Origin: Miltoncostaea marina
GTDB lineage: Bacteria > Actinomycetota > Thermoleophilia > Miltoncostaeales > Miltoncostaeaceae
Assembly (NCBI RefSeq): GCF_018141525.1
Contig: NZ_CP064655.1
Location: 1,240,001-1,304,000, forward strand
Length of the DNA: 64,000 bases
Direction: 5' to 3'
Every line of letters begins with the position of its first letter. Positions within the stretch are counted from its first letter, which is position 1. The notes under the pieces are model-generated. The model was not told the DNA's origin. It ran no database searches and saw only the letters and a list, made by a program, of their open reading frames with translations. Position numbers and translations under genes: made by a program. Of this stretch, positions 1 through 7,480 are shown piece after piece.

Positions 1-240
1 GTGGGGCGTCCCCGTGCCCACGGCGCTCCTGCTCGGCGGCGCGGCGGCCGGCCTGCTGCTGGCGCTCGCGGCGCGCATCGTGAACGGCGCGTCGGCGCGC
101 CGGCGCGGGCGGGCGGCGGGCGCGCGGTGCGCCGGCGCGTGGCGACTGTGGCCGAGGCGCTCGTGGTGGCCCCGGCCGAGGCGGAGCTCGCGGCGCACGA
201 GCGGCTGGCGCGCGCGGCGGCGCGGGCGGCCGGCCGGTGA
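1..240 (+). CDS. C-terminal fragment of a membrane-anchored (probably GTPase-type) protein, apparently frameshifted
   Basis: This is the cut-off 3' end of a gene that begins before the window. Read from base 2, it gives a hydrophobic stretch, VPTALLLGGAAAGLLLALAA, followed by a basic ARRRGRAAG linker. The matching tail, VAEALVVAPAEAELAAHERL, is open only in the frame starting at base 1 and ends at 240. The two halves therefore sit in different frames, with the switch at about 105-130 in a GGGCGGGCGGCGGGCG run. The layout (hydrophobic pair, basic linker, helix with VVAPAEAEL) reminds me of the C-terminus of actinobacterial dynamin-like or HSR1-type GTPases, but the G domain lies outside the window. 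The stop overlaps the GTG of rtcB, which suggests translational coupling. It could be a single-base consensus error or a decayed gene. Confidence 0.4.
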   Translation: MGRPRAHGAPARRRGGRPAAGARGAHRERRVGAPARAGGGRAVRRRVATVAEALVVAPAEAELAAHERLARAAARAAGR

Positions 241-1670
241 TCGTCCCCGAGCGCATCGGCGAGGTGCTCTGGGAGATCCCCGCGTCGGCGCGGGCGGGCA
301 TGCGGGTGCCGGCGCGGGTGCTGGCCGACGCCGGGATCATGGAGGCGATCGCCGCCGACCGCTCCCTGGACCAGCTCGCCAACGTGGCGACCCTGCCCGG
401 CATCGTCGGCCCGGCGCTGGCGATGCCCGACATCCACGAGGGCTACGGCTTCCCGGTGGGGACGGTCGCCGCGACCGACGCCCGCGAGGGCGTCGTGTCG
501 CCCGGCGGCGTCGGCTACGACATCAACTGCGGCGTGCGGCTGCTGGCGCTGGGCGTCGGGCGCGCCGAGCTGGGCGCCGCGGTCGGCCCGCTGATGGACG
601 AGATCGCCCGCTCGGTGCCGACCGGCACCGGCCGCGGCGGCGCGGTGGCGCTCGGCCGGGAGGAGCTCGAGCGCGTGCTCGCCCGGGGGTCGCCGGCCGT
701 CGTGCGCGACCTGGGCCTCGGTGACGAGCGCGATCTCGCCCACACCGAGTCGGGCGGCCGGCTGGACGGCGCCGACCCCGCGGCCGTCTCCGAGCGCGCG
801 AGGACCCGGGGCGCCGGTCAGCTCGGCAGCCTCGGCGCCGGCAACCACTTCCTCGAGCTGCAGGTGGTGGAGCGGGTGCTCGACCCGGCGGGCGCGGCGG
901 CGATGGGCCTGCGCGAGGGCGAGGTGACGGCGCTCATCCACAGCGGCTCGCGCGGCCTCGGGCACCAGGTCTGCACCGACGCGGTGCGCCGCATGGAGCC
1001 GCTGATCGCCGGGTGGGGGATCCGCCTGCCCGACCGCCAGCTCGCCTGCGCGCCCGCCGGCTCCCCCGAGGGGCGCGAGTACCTGGCGGCGATGGCGTGC
1101 GCCGCGAACTTCGCCTGGTCGAACCGGCAGGTGCTGGCGCACCGGGTGCGCGAGGCCGTTCGGCGGGTGCTCGGCGACGCGGCGGCCGCCGGCGTGCGCC
1201 AGGTCTACGACGTCGCCCACAACATCGCCAAGCCCGAGGAGCACGGCGGACGGCGCGTGCTGGTGCACCGCAAGGGCGCCACCCGCGCCTTCGGCCCGGG
1301 CCGGGCCGGCGAGCTGCCGGAGGACTTCGCGGCGATCGGCCAGCCGGTGTTCGTGCCGGGCTCCATGGGCACGGGCTCGTGGGTGCTGCGCGGGCTGGAC
1401 GGCGGCGAGGAGCGGTCGCTGGCGAGCGCCTGCCACGGCGCCGGCAGGCTCATGTCGCGCGGCGCCGCCCGCCGCCGCATCGGCGGGCGCGAGCTGCGCC
1501 GCGAGCTCGAGGCGGCGGGCATCGCGGTGCGCTGCGCGTCGGCGAAGGGGCTCGCCGAGGAGGCGCCCTTCGCCTACAAGGACGTCGACCGCGTGGTGGC
1601 GGTCGTCGAGCGGGCGGGGATCGCGGCGCGGGTCGCGCGGCTGCGCCCGATCGGCGTGCTCAAGGGCTGA
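237..1670 (+). CDS. rtcB: RNA-splicing/repair ligase RtcB
   Basis: RtcB joins RNA ends carrying 2',3'-cyclic phosphate or 3'-phosphate to 5'-OH ends, using GTP and Mn2+, in tRNA splicing or RNA repair. The 477-residue product has the family signatures: GVGYDINCG with metal-ligand Asp95 and Cys98, GNHFLE with His204, HSGSRGLGHQ with His235, the GSMGTGSWV loop, ACHGAGR with the His (about 400) that is guanylylated in characterised RtcB, and a YKDVDRVV C-terminus. Length is normal. The GTG start at 237 overlaps the preceding TGA and gives the expected N-terminus. The archease gene lies convergently just 6 bp downstream, and RNase Z follows it, forming an RNA-processing cluster. Confidence is high because all metal and nucleotide motifs are present. 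Confidence 0.97.
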   Translation: MIVPERIGEVLWEIPASARAGMRVPARVLADAGIMEAIAADRSLDQLANVATLPGIVGPALAMPDIHEGYGFPVGTVAATDAREGVVSPGGVGYDINCGVRLLALGVGRAELGAAVGPLMDEIARSVPTGTGRGGAVALGREELERVLARGSPAVVRDLGLGDERDLAHTESGGRLDGADPAAVSERARTRGAGQLGSLGAGNHFLELQVVERVLDPAGAAAMGLREGEVTALIHSGSRGLGHQVCTDAVRRMEPLIAGWGIRLPDRQLACAPAGSPEGREYLAAMACAANFAWSNRQVLAHRVREAVRRVLGDAAAAGVRQVYDVAHNIAKPEEHGGRRVLVHRKGATRAFGPGRAGELPEDFAAIGQPVFVPGSMGTGSWVLRGLDGGEERSLASACHGAGRLMSRGAARRRIGGRELRRELEAAGIAVRCASAKGLAEEAPFAYKDVDRVVAVVERAGIAARVARLRPIGVLKG

Positions 1671-1676
1671 CCCGGC

Positions 1677-2075
1677 TCACACGTCGAGCAGCACGGCCGC
1701 CCGCCAGCCGCCGGCCGGCTCGCGCTCCAGGGAGAGGCCGTGGTAGGTGGCGGCCTTCACGACGGGGCGGGCGTCCGGGTCGCGGCGGCCCAGCAGCGCG
1801 CCCTCCAGCCGGCCGCCCTCCAGCCGGGCGACCTCCAGGCCGTCGGCCACGAAGCCCTCCGTCTCGGCGAGGAAGACGGCCTCGTTGAGCAGCTCGGCGA
1901 GCAGCGTGTCGGCGCCCGAGGCCGACAGCGCCACGGGCCGCCGCCCGCGCGGGCCCCCGCCGCCCTCGGTGAGCTCGGCCGCGAGGCCGCCGAGCGCCTC
2001 CGCGTAGACGCCCGCCAGCGTCGGGCTGCGCACCCGCATCTCCATCTCGCCGGTGTGCTCGACGAGCTCGACCAC
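1677..2075 (-). CDS. Archease, activator of RtcB
   Basis: Archease is a small metal-binding protein that speeds RtcB guanylylation and turnover. The 132-residue product starts with ELVEHTGEMEMRV (family form: EHTAD), has an ALGGLAAELTE helix, a LLAELLNEAVFLAET segment, and ends with VKAATYHGLSLE and a final VLLDV, whose Asp is a metal ligand in the family. The usual HTAD Asp is Glu here (HTGE). The GTG at 2075 was chosen because conserved sequence starts immediately after it; an in-frame ATG at 2126 would add 17 poorly conserved residues. It is convergent with rtcB (6 bp apart) and divergent from RNase Z. Co-location with its only known partner makes the call firm. Confidence 0.9.
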   Translation of the reverse strand: MVELVEHTGEMEMRVRSPTLAGVYAEALGGLAAELTEGGGGPRGRRPVALSASGADTLLAELLNEAVFLAETEGFVADGLEVARLEGGRLEGALLGRRDPDARPVVKAATYHGLSLEREPAGGWRAAVLLDV

Positions 2076-2136
2076 CCCGGGATCGTCGCACGCCGGCTTG
2101 CGCCCGCGCCGGGGCGGGCCCACCATTGCCGGGCCC

Positions 2137-3156
2137 GTGTCCCGCCCGTCATCCACGCCCGGCCCCCCGCGCGGCGCGGCGCTGCCCGCGCTCGACGTGG
2201 TCTTCCTCGGGACCGGCGCGCGCTCGCCGACGCCGCTGCGCGCCGTGGCCGCGACCGTCGTCATCCGCGGCGGCGAGCGGCTGCTGGTCGACTGCGGCGA
2301 GGGCACGCAGCGGCAGCTGATGCGCTCGGTCGCCGGGCTGCGGCGGCTGACCACGATCCTGATCACCCACGGCCACGGCGATCACGTGCTCGGCCTGCCG
2401 GGGCTGCTGGCGACGCTCTCCGACGCCCGGCGCGAGCCGCTCGCGGTGCTCGGGCCGCCCGGCCTGCGCGCGCTGATCGACGGTTTCCGCGTCCACTTCG
2501 GGCGCCTCGCGTTCCCGATGGAGGTGCGCGAGATGCTCCCCGGCGAGGAGCACGCCGGCGACGGCTACCGCCTCGTCGCGGTGGCGACCCGCCACGGCGT
2601 GCCGTCCCTGGCGTGGGCGCTGGCCGAGGACCCGCTGCCGGGCCACCTGATCGACGACCGCCTGGCGGAGCTCGGGGTGCCGGCCGGCCCCGCACGGGCG
2701 GCGCTCGCCCGGGGGGAGGAGGTCGTGCTCCCCGGCGGCCGGCGGGTGACGCCGTCCGAGGTGACCGGGGCGCGGCGCCCGGGGCGGCGGCTGGTGCTCT
2801 CGGGCGACACCCGTCCCTCGGCCGACGTCGAGGCCGCCGCCGCGGGCGCCGACCTGCTGGTCCACGAGGCGACCTTCCTGGAGCGCGACCGCGAGCTCGC
2901 CGCGCGCTCCGGCCACTCGACCGCCTCGCAGGCGGGCGCGCTCGCGGCCCGTGCGGGCGTGCGCATGCTCGCGCTGGTGCACCGCTCGTCCCGGTACGGC
3001 GCCGGCGAGGTGCTCGCCGAGGCGCGGCGCGCGTTCCCGGCGGCCGTGGTGCCCGAGGACCTCGACCGCATCAGCGTGCCGTCCCCCGAGCGCGGCGCGC
3101 CGCGGCTGGTGCCGGGCGGCGGGCGGACGCGGGAAACCCGCGACCGCGATCCGTGA
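2137..3156 (+). CDS. rnz: Ribonuclease Z (tRNA 3' processing endonuclease)
   Basis: RNase Z is a metallo-beta-lactamase-fold nuclease that removes 3' trailers from pre-tRNAs. Conserved sequence starts at about 2191 with LDVVFLGTGARSPTP. It is followed by LLVDCGEGTQRQL, the zinc motif HGHGDH in ITHGHGDHVLG (about residues 76-86), LSGDTRPS, VHEATF, and a late SGHSTASQAG with the ligand His. The exosite region is short, as in the bacterial short form. The start is uncertain: GTG 2137 is the first good in-frame codon after the divergent archease start; GTG 2197 would begin inside the first conserved strand. Its place beside rtcB and archease suggests a locus for maturing or repairing tRNA. This genome still encodes a tRNA-Arg without CCA (43288), consistent with a need for RNase Z. 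Confidence 0.93.
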   Translation: MSRPSSTPGPPRGAALPALDVVFLGTGARSPTPLRAVAATVVIRGGERLLVDCGEGTQRQLMRSVAGLRRLTTILITHGHGDHVLGLPGLLATLSDARREPLAVLGPPGLRALIDGFRVHFGRLAFPMEVREMLPGEEHAGDGYRLVAVATRHGVPSLAWALAEDPLPGHLIDDRLAELGVPAGPARAALARGEEVVLPGGRRVTPSEVTGARRPGRRLVLSGDTRPSADVEAAAAGADLLVHEATFLERDRELAARSGHSTASQAGALAARAGVRMLALVHRSSRYGAGEVLAEARRAFPAAVVPEDLDRISVPSPERGAPRLVPGGGRTRETRDRDP

Positions 3157-3263
3157 CGGCCCGGAAGCACGGCCTCGGCGCCGCGGCGATCATGGGCCGG
3201 GCAGACGTACTCGTCCCTTGGATGACGATCTGCCGGCCCCGCCCGCGGGAGGGCGCGTGGGCC

Positions 3264-3296
3264 CTCAGGCCGCCGGCGGGCATCCGGCGGCCTGAG
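3264..3296. terminator. Strong hairpin between rnz and the HU-like gene
   Basis: A perfect 13-bp inverted repeat (CTCAGGCCGCCGG at 3264-3276, loop CGGGCAT, then CCGGCGGCCTGAG to 3296). There is no clear T-run. It probably ends rnz transcription. It also lies only 29 bp before the next start, so a 5' UTR role cannot be excluded. Confidence 0.6.
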
Positions 3297-3325
3297 TCAT
3301 CCCCGGGCGCGGCGAGGGGGTATCC

Positions 3326-3547
3326 GTGGACATCGACGACCTGGTGCGGCGCACGGCCTGGCGGGCGGGCGCGAGCGAGGAGCTGGCCGATCGCCTCATC
3401 GAGACGTTCCTGCTCGAGCTGGGCGAGTCGATCGGCCGCGGGGAGCTCGTCGACCTGGGTCCGTTCGGGGCGTTCATCGGCGCGGCGTACCGGCCCGGCG
3501 CGGCCGCCGCCCCGGCCGGCGCGGACCGCCGCGGGCGGCGCGCGTAG
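3326..3547 (+). CDS. Truncated HU/IHF-like DNA-binding protein (mini-HU)
   Basis: The 73-residue product resembles the N-terminal helical half of HU/IHF: DIDDLVRRTAWRAGASEELA aligns with the usual helix 1-turn-helix 2 start, then LIETFLLELGESIGRGELVD corresponds to helix 2, and LGPFGAF matches the V-G-F-G-T-F turn. The beta-arm with the DNA-intercalating proline and the C-terminal helix are missing; instead it ends in a Pro/Ala/Arg tail, PGAAAAPAGADRRGRRA. A GTG start preceded by GAGGGGG is used. It stands alone between two hairpins. It might be a dimerisation-only HU partner or a diverged nucleoid protein. The fold call is by eye from residue pattern. Confidence 0.6.
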   Translation: MDIDDLVRRTAWRAGASEELADRLIETFLLELGESIGRGELVDLGPFGAFIGAAYRPGAAAAPAGADRRGRRA

Positions 3548-3570
3548 GCCCCCGCCGCGCGGCGGGGGCC
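3547..3570. terminator. Bidirectional hairpin between convergent genes
   Basis: GGCCCCCGCCG and CGGCGGGGGCC form an almost perfect stem directly after the HU-like stop. It lies between that gene and the convergent OsmC gene, where it could end transcription from both sides. Confidence 0.65.
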
Positions 3571-3580
3571 GACGCGCGGG

Positions 3581-4102
3581 TCAGGCGCCGGGCGGCGACT
3601 CGACCACGACGTCCACGGTGACCGGCTCCCGGTTGGCCACCAGGTCGAGCACCGGGCAGTGCCGGTCCACGACGCGGGCCAGCTCCTCGTACCGCTCGCG
3701 CGGCTCCGGGCCCACCAGCACGATCCGCTCGCGCACGGCCGTCGGGCCGGGTCGGACGTCGTCGCGCACGCCGAGGAAGCCCGCCAGGTCGATGTCGCCC
3801 TCCAGCTCGAAGCGCACGTCGTCGAGGCGCAGGCCCAGGCGCGCCGCCCACACGCGGTAGGTGATCGCCTGGCAGGCGCCGAACGCGGCCAGGACCATCT
3901 CGACCGGGTTGGGCCCGAGGTCGGTGCCGGCCAGCTCGGCCGGCTCGTCGAAGTCCACCCGGTGATCGCGCGCGCGGGCCTCGCAGTGCAGGCCCTCACG
4001 CGTGCGCCCGTCCACGGCGATGGTCAGCCGCCCCTGCGCCGGGTCGGCGGCGATCGCGTCGACCAGCTGCTCGAGTGTCGTCGGCTCCGATGCGGTGCTC
4101 AT
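3581..4102 (-). CDS. OsmC/Ohr family peroxide-detoxifying protein
   Basis: OsmC-type proteins reduce organic hydroperoxides with two reactive cysteines. The 173-residue product has both family sites: GPNPVEMVLAAFGACQAITY, with Cys in the central helix, and VVDRHCPVLDL later. The OsmC core is recognisable between them (LGLRLDDVRFELEGDIDL). The N-terminus adds about 25 residues before the core, starting at an ATG (MSTASEP). It is divergent from the sulfite/nitrite reductase with about 185 bp between starts. The closest subfamily is probably the OsmC-like rather than the Ohr branch, but peroxide preference cannot be read from sequence. Confidence 0.88.
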   Translation of the reverse strand: MSTASEPTTLEQLVDAIAADPAQGRLTIAVDGRTREGLHCEARARDHRVDFDEPAELAGTDLGPNPVEMVLAAFGACQAITYRVWAARLGLRLDDVRFELEGDIDLAGFLGVRDDVRPGPTAVRERIVLVGPEPRERYEELARVVDRHCPVLDLVANREPVTVDVVVESPPGA

Positions 4103-4226
4103 GGCGCCCTCCCGGTCGCGGTTGCGACCCCAGCGTCCCGCCGCGGCGCGCCGCCCGCCCACCGGGACGCACCCGCCGCCGATGCGGATTCACCGCAGCG
4201 GGGTCGCGCGCCGGAGGACGGTCCCG

Positions 4227-4268
4227 TATAGTCGCCACCGGGAAAGGCGTAATTACCCGAGTGATTAC
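4227..4268 (+). promoter_or_regulatory. Candidate promoter and operator of the sulfite/nitrite reductase gene
   Basis: A TATAGT -10 box at 4227-4232 is followed by a 5-10-5 inverted repeat, GTAAT (4249-4253) and ATTAC (4264-4268). The same bases also form a direct repeat of ATTACC with a 12-bp period. It sits 18-38 bp before the ATG, where a repressor would block transcription. No matching regulator gene is nearby. Confidence 0.45.
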
Positions 4269-4286
4269 CGGATTTCGGGAGGCGGG

Positions 4287-5936
4287 ATGTCGCGGCGCGC
4301 AGGCGGGCAGTGGGCACTGGGGTACCGGGAGCCGCTCAACGGCAACGAGCGGATGAAGCGCGACGACGACGGGCTCAACGTCCGCGAGCGGATCATCTCG
4401 AAGTACTCGAAGGAGGGCTTCGACTCGATCTGGCCCGACGACCTGCGCGGCCGCTTCCGCTGGTGGGGCCTCTACACCCAGCGGCGCGCCGGCGCCGAGG
4501 GCGACGTGGAGGACCTCGAGGACTCGCACTTCATGCTGCGCGTGCGCATCCCGGGCGGGCGCCTGGAGGCCGGTCAGCTGCGGGCGGTGGGCCGCGTGGC
4601 CCAGCGCTACGGCCGCGACTTCGCCGACGTCACCGACCGCCAGAACGTCCAGTTCCACTGGATCCGGATCGAGGACGTGCCGGCCATCTGGGAGGAGCTC
4701 GAGGCCGTCGGCCTCAACAGCGCCCAGGCCTGCGGCGACGTGCCGCGCAACGTCATCGGCTGCGCCCTCGCCGGGGTGGCGGCCGACGAGCTGATCGACG
4801 CGACGTCCTACATCGAGGAGATCGAGCGCCGCTTCCTGCTCGACCCCCAGTTCTCGAACCTGCCGCGCAAGTTCAAGACCTCCGTCTCGGGCTGCGCCCA
4901 CCACTGCGGCCAGCACGAGATCAACGACATCTCGTTCGTGGCCGTGGAGCACGGGGGGCGGGTGGGCTTCGACCTCTGGGTGGGCGGCGGCCTCGGGCCG
5001 GCGCCGCGCCTGGCGCAGCGGCTCGGCGCCTTCGTGCCGCCCGAGCGGGTGGCCGAGGTCTGGGGCGGCGTCTGCGGCGTCTTCCGCGACTACGGCTACC
5101 GGCGCTCCCGCAACTACGCGCGGCTCAAGTTCCTCATCGGCGACTGGGGCCCGGAGCGCTTCCGCGAGGTGCTGGAGCGCGAGTACCTCACGGCGCCGCT
5201 CGAGGACGGTCCCGCGCCGGCGCCCTCGCCGGCCGCCCAGAACGACCACGTCGGCGTGGTGCCGCAGGCGGACGGCCGGGTGTACGTGGGCGCCGCGCCG
5301 CGCGCCGGCCGCACCTCGGGCAGCGAGCTGGTCCGGGTGGCCGACCTGGCGGACCGCTTCGGCTCCGGCCGGGTGCGCCTGACCACCCAGCAGAAGCTCG
5401 TGGTGCTCGACGTGGAGCCCGACCGGGCCGACGCCCTCGTGGCGGCCCTCGAGCAGATGGACCTCCAGGCCCGCCCGTCGCTGCTGCGGCGGGGCACCAT
5501 GGCCTGCACCGGCAGCGAGTTCTGCAAGCTCGCCGTGGTCGAGACCAAGAACCGCGCCGACGCGCTGGTGCGCGAGCTGGAGCGGCGCCTGCCCGACCTC
5601 GAGGAGCCGATCCGCATCAACATGAACGGCTGCCCCAACTCGTGCGCCCGCTTCCAGCTCGCCGACATCGGCCTGCTCGGCTCCCGGGTGCCCGGCGCCG
5701 ACGGCGAGCGGGTGGAGGGCTTCCAGGTGCACCTCGGCGGCCACCTGGGCCCCGACCCCTCGTTCGCCCGCCGGGTGAAGGGCGTGCGGGTGGCCTCGGC
5801 GGAGCTCGAGGACTACCTCGAGGGCCTGCTGCGCCGCTTCCTGGAGACGCGCGCCGAGGACGAGCCCTTCCACGCCTGGGCCGCCCGCGCCGAGGACCAG
5901 TGGCTGCAGCCCCAGGTGGGCGCGCTCAGCGCATGA
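4287..5936 (+). CDS. Ferredoxin-dependent assimilatory sulfite/nitrite reductase (NirA/SirA type)
   Basis: A 549-residue enzyme of the one-polypeptide siroheme/[4Fe-4S] reductase family, which makes a six-electron reduction of sulfite to sulfide or nitrite to ammonia. Two pseudo-repeats are visible: VTDRQNVQFHWIRIEDVP in the first half and VRLTTQQKLVVLDV in the second. The cluster/siroheme ligands are Cys407 and Cys413 (ACTGSEFCKLAVVE) and Cys449 and Cys453 (NGCPNSC). Start ATG 4287 follows a GGGAGGCGGG ribosome site. The stop overlaps the ATG of a zinc-ribbon mini-protein. Sequence alone does not separate sulfite from nitrite use. The presence of MetY (21810), which needs sulfide, slightly favours sulfite, but the genes are 16 kb apart. 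Confidence 0.9.
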   Translation: MSRRAGGQWALGYREPLNGNERMKRDDDGLNVRERIISKYSKEGFDSIWPDDLRGRFRWWGLYTQRRAGAEGDVEDLEDSHFMLRVRIPGGRLEAGQLRAVGRVAQRYGRDFADVTDRQNVQFHWIRIEDVPAIWEELEAVGLNSAQACGDVPRNVIGCALAGVAADELIDATSYIEEIERRFLLDPQFSNLPRKFKTSVSGCAHHCGQHEINDISFVAVEHGGRVGFDLWVGGGLGPAPRLAQRLGAFVPPERVAEVWGGVCGVFRDYGYRRSRNYARLKFLIGDWGPERFREVLEREYLTAPLEDGPAPAPSPAAQNDHVGVVPQADGRVYVGAAPRAGRTSGSELVRVADLADRFGSGRVRLTTQQKLVVLDVEPDRADALVAALEQMDLQARPSLLRRGTMACTGSEFCKLAVVETKNRADALVRELERRLPDLEEPIRINMNGCPNSCARFQLADIGLLGSRVPGADGERVEGFQVHLGGHLGPDPSFARRVKGVRVASAELEDYLEGLLRRFLETRAEDEPFHAWAARAEDQWLQPQVGALSA

Positions 5937-6097
5937 GCACGGGCGGGGGCACCGGCACGCGGGCGCAGCCCTTCATGTGCCCGTACTGCGGCGAGGAGGA
6001 CCTGCGCCCGGCCGACCCGCCGGCCACCCACTGGTGCCCGGCGTGCGACCGGCGGTTCGCGCTGCGGTTCCTGGGCGTCGGCCGGGGGGCGGAATAG
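5933..6097 (+). CDS. Small zinc-ribbon protein coupled to the siroheme reductase
   Basis: A 54-residue protein whose ATG overlaps the reductase stop (ATGA), so it is probably translationally coupled. It has two CxxC knuckles, MCPYCGEED and HWCPACDRRF, that would bind one zinc, and ends FLGVGRGAE. Small zinc-ribbon or ferredoxin-like partners are often found beside siroheme reductases, so a role in assembly or electron delivery is possible, but it has no iron-sulfur ferredoxin motif. Function is unknown. Confidence 0.75.
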   Translation: MSTGGGTGTRAQPFMCPYCGEEDLRPADPPATHWCPACDRRFALRFLGVGRGAE

Positions 6098-6128
6098 GGT
6101 CGACCCGCACCCCGGTGGAGGCTCGTCC

Positions 6129-7202
6129 ATGAAGCGACTCGTCTTCTGCTGCGACGGCACCTGGAGCAGGCCCGACCAGGCGTCGCCCACCAACGTCACG
6201 AGGTTCCACGCCGCGATCCCCCTGCGCGGCGCGGACGGCGTCGAGCAGGTGCCGGGCTACGGGAAGGGCGTCGGCACCTCGCTCGGCGACCGCCTGCGCG
6301 GCGGCGCGTTCGGCTACGGCCTGACGCGCAACGTCAAGGCGGCGTACCGGTTCGTGGTGGAGCACTTCGAGCCCGGCGACGAGATCTTCCTCGTCGGCTT
6401 CAGCCGCGGTGCGTACACCGCCCGCAGCACCGCCGGGCTCATCCGCAACAGCGGCGTGCTGCGCCGGGAGCACGCCGGGCGCCTCGACGAGGCGTACGAG
6501 CTGTACCGCAGCCGCGAGCGCCACCCGCGCGGCGAGGAGGCCCAGCGCTTCCGCGACGCCCACTCGCACGAGACGCGCATCCGCTTCATCGGCGTCTGGG
6601 ACACGGTCGGCGCGCTCGGCATCCCGCTCAACGGCCTGCGCCTGATCCACCGGCTCAACCGGCGCTGGCAGTTCCACGACACGAAGCTCAGCACCACGGT
6701 CGACCGCGCCCACCAGGCGCTCGCCATCGACGAGGAGCGGGGCCCGTTCGTGCCGACGATGTGGGACCGCCAGCCCGGCGCGGGCGACCAGGTGCTCGAG
6801 CAGGTCTGGTTCGCCGGCGACCACTCGGACGTCGGCGGCGGCCACGGCGACCGCGCGCTCGCCGACATCGCCCTGCTGTGGATGGCCGACCGCGCGGCCG
6901 CGGCGGGCCTCACCTTCCTGCCCGACGCGTTCACGGCCCTGCGCCCGGGCGCGGACGGGCTCGTCCACCGCTCCCGGCGGGGCTTCTTCGCGCTGGTGCG
7001 CCCCCACGTGCGCCGGCCGGGGCGCGAGCCCCTGCCCGGCGCGGGCGACCCCGCGCCGGGCCAGTCGGTCGCCTCGAGCGCGCGCGACCGGATCGCCGCC
7101 GGGGGCTACGGCTCCACGGATCTGCGCGCGTTCCTCGACGGGGGCGGCGCCGTCACGCCGGTGCGCCTGGCCGCGGGCCCGCCGCCGGCGGGGCCGGTAT
7201 GA
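6129..7202 (+). CDS. DUF2235 alpha/beta-hydrolase (Tle1-like catalytic domain)
   Basis: The 357-residue product opens with KRLVFCCDGTW, the DUF2235 hallmark, and has the nucleophile elbow GFSRGAY (GxSxG) about 95 residues in, a conserved IGVWDTVGALG and HQALAIDEER, and WFAGDHSDVGGG with the likely catalytic Asp/His. DUF2235 is shared with the Tle1 phospholipase effectors of type VI secretion, but here there is no VgrG, immunity-like or secretion gene, and no signal peptide. A housekeeping lipase/esterase role in the cytoplasm is more likely. Start is ATG 6129 after GGTGGAGG. The last 50 bp overlap the convergent MoaD-like gene. Confidence 0.88.
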   Translation: MKRLVFCCDGTWSRPDQASPTNVTRFHAAIPLRGADGVEQVPGYGKGVGTSLGDRLRGGAFGYGLTRNVKAAYRFVVEHFEPGDEIFLVGFSRGAYTARSTAGLIRNSGVLRREHAGRLDEAYELYRSRERHPRGEEAQRFRDAHSHETRIRFIGVWDTVGALGIPLNGLRLIHRLNRRWQFHDTKLSTTVDRAHQALAIDEERGPFVPTMWDRQPGAGDQVLEQVWFAGDHSDVGGGHGDRALADIALLWMADRAAAAGLTFLPDAFTALRPGADGLVHRSRRGFFALVRPHVRRPGREPLPGAGDPAPGQSVASSARDRIAAGGYGSTDLRAFLDGGGAVTPVRLAAGPPPAGPV

Positions 7203-7413
7203 CCGCGACCTCGTCGCCGTCGGCCAGGCGGCGGGCGCCGTCGGCGGGCCGCCCGCCGACGAGCGCCACGTGGCCGACGACCGCGCCCGGCCCGGCCTCG
7301 CGGGCGAGGGCGGCGACCAGCTCGGCCACGCGCGCGCCCTCGGGCAGGCGCAGCCGGCGGCGCGGTCCCAGCCGGCCAGCCAGCGGCCCCTCCAGGCGCA
7401 CGTCGACCCGCAC
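7153..7413 (-). CDS. MoaD/ThiS-like ubiquitin-fold protein lacking the terminal Gly-Gly
   Basis: An 86-residue beta-grasp protein. VDVRLEGPLAGRLGPRRRL, LPEGARVAELVAAL and ARRLADGDEVAVIPA follow the ThiS/MoaD pattern (first strand pair, helix, then DGDEVxxxPP). Family members end in Gly-Gly for thiocarboxylation; this one continues with PPAAGPRPGAPA, so it lacks the usual functional tail. It may be a non-conjugating member or need processing. Its 3' end overlaps the convergent DUF2235 gene by 50 bp. The gene starts within the short spacer before the BON-domain gene, which runs divergently from it. Confidence 0.6.
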   Translation of the reverse strand: MRVDVRLEGPLAGRLGPRRRLRLPEGARVAELVAALAREAGPGAVVGHVALVGGRPADGARRLADGDEVAVIPAPPAAGPRPGAPA

Positions 7414-7480
7414 GGGGTTTGTCTACCAGGCGCGAGCGGGGAGAGGACTGAGGGATCCGACCGTGGAGGTGTCCGTGCCC

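Noticed and set aside
1740-3860. Long open frame on the + strand across archease and RNase Z
   Set aside because: Arg/Pro-rich translation, antisense or out of frame to firmly identified genes; open only because stop codons are rare at this G+C.
3996-5873. Long minus-strand open frame across the siroheme reductase
   Set aside because: His/Leu/Val-rich mirror translation of a clear enzyme gene, no family features, no ribosome site.
6129-7202. DUF2235 protein as a type VI secretion effector
   Set aside because: No VgrG, Hcp, PAAR or immunity-type neighbour, and the organism appears to be an actinobacterium.
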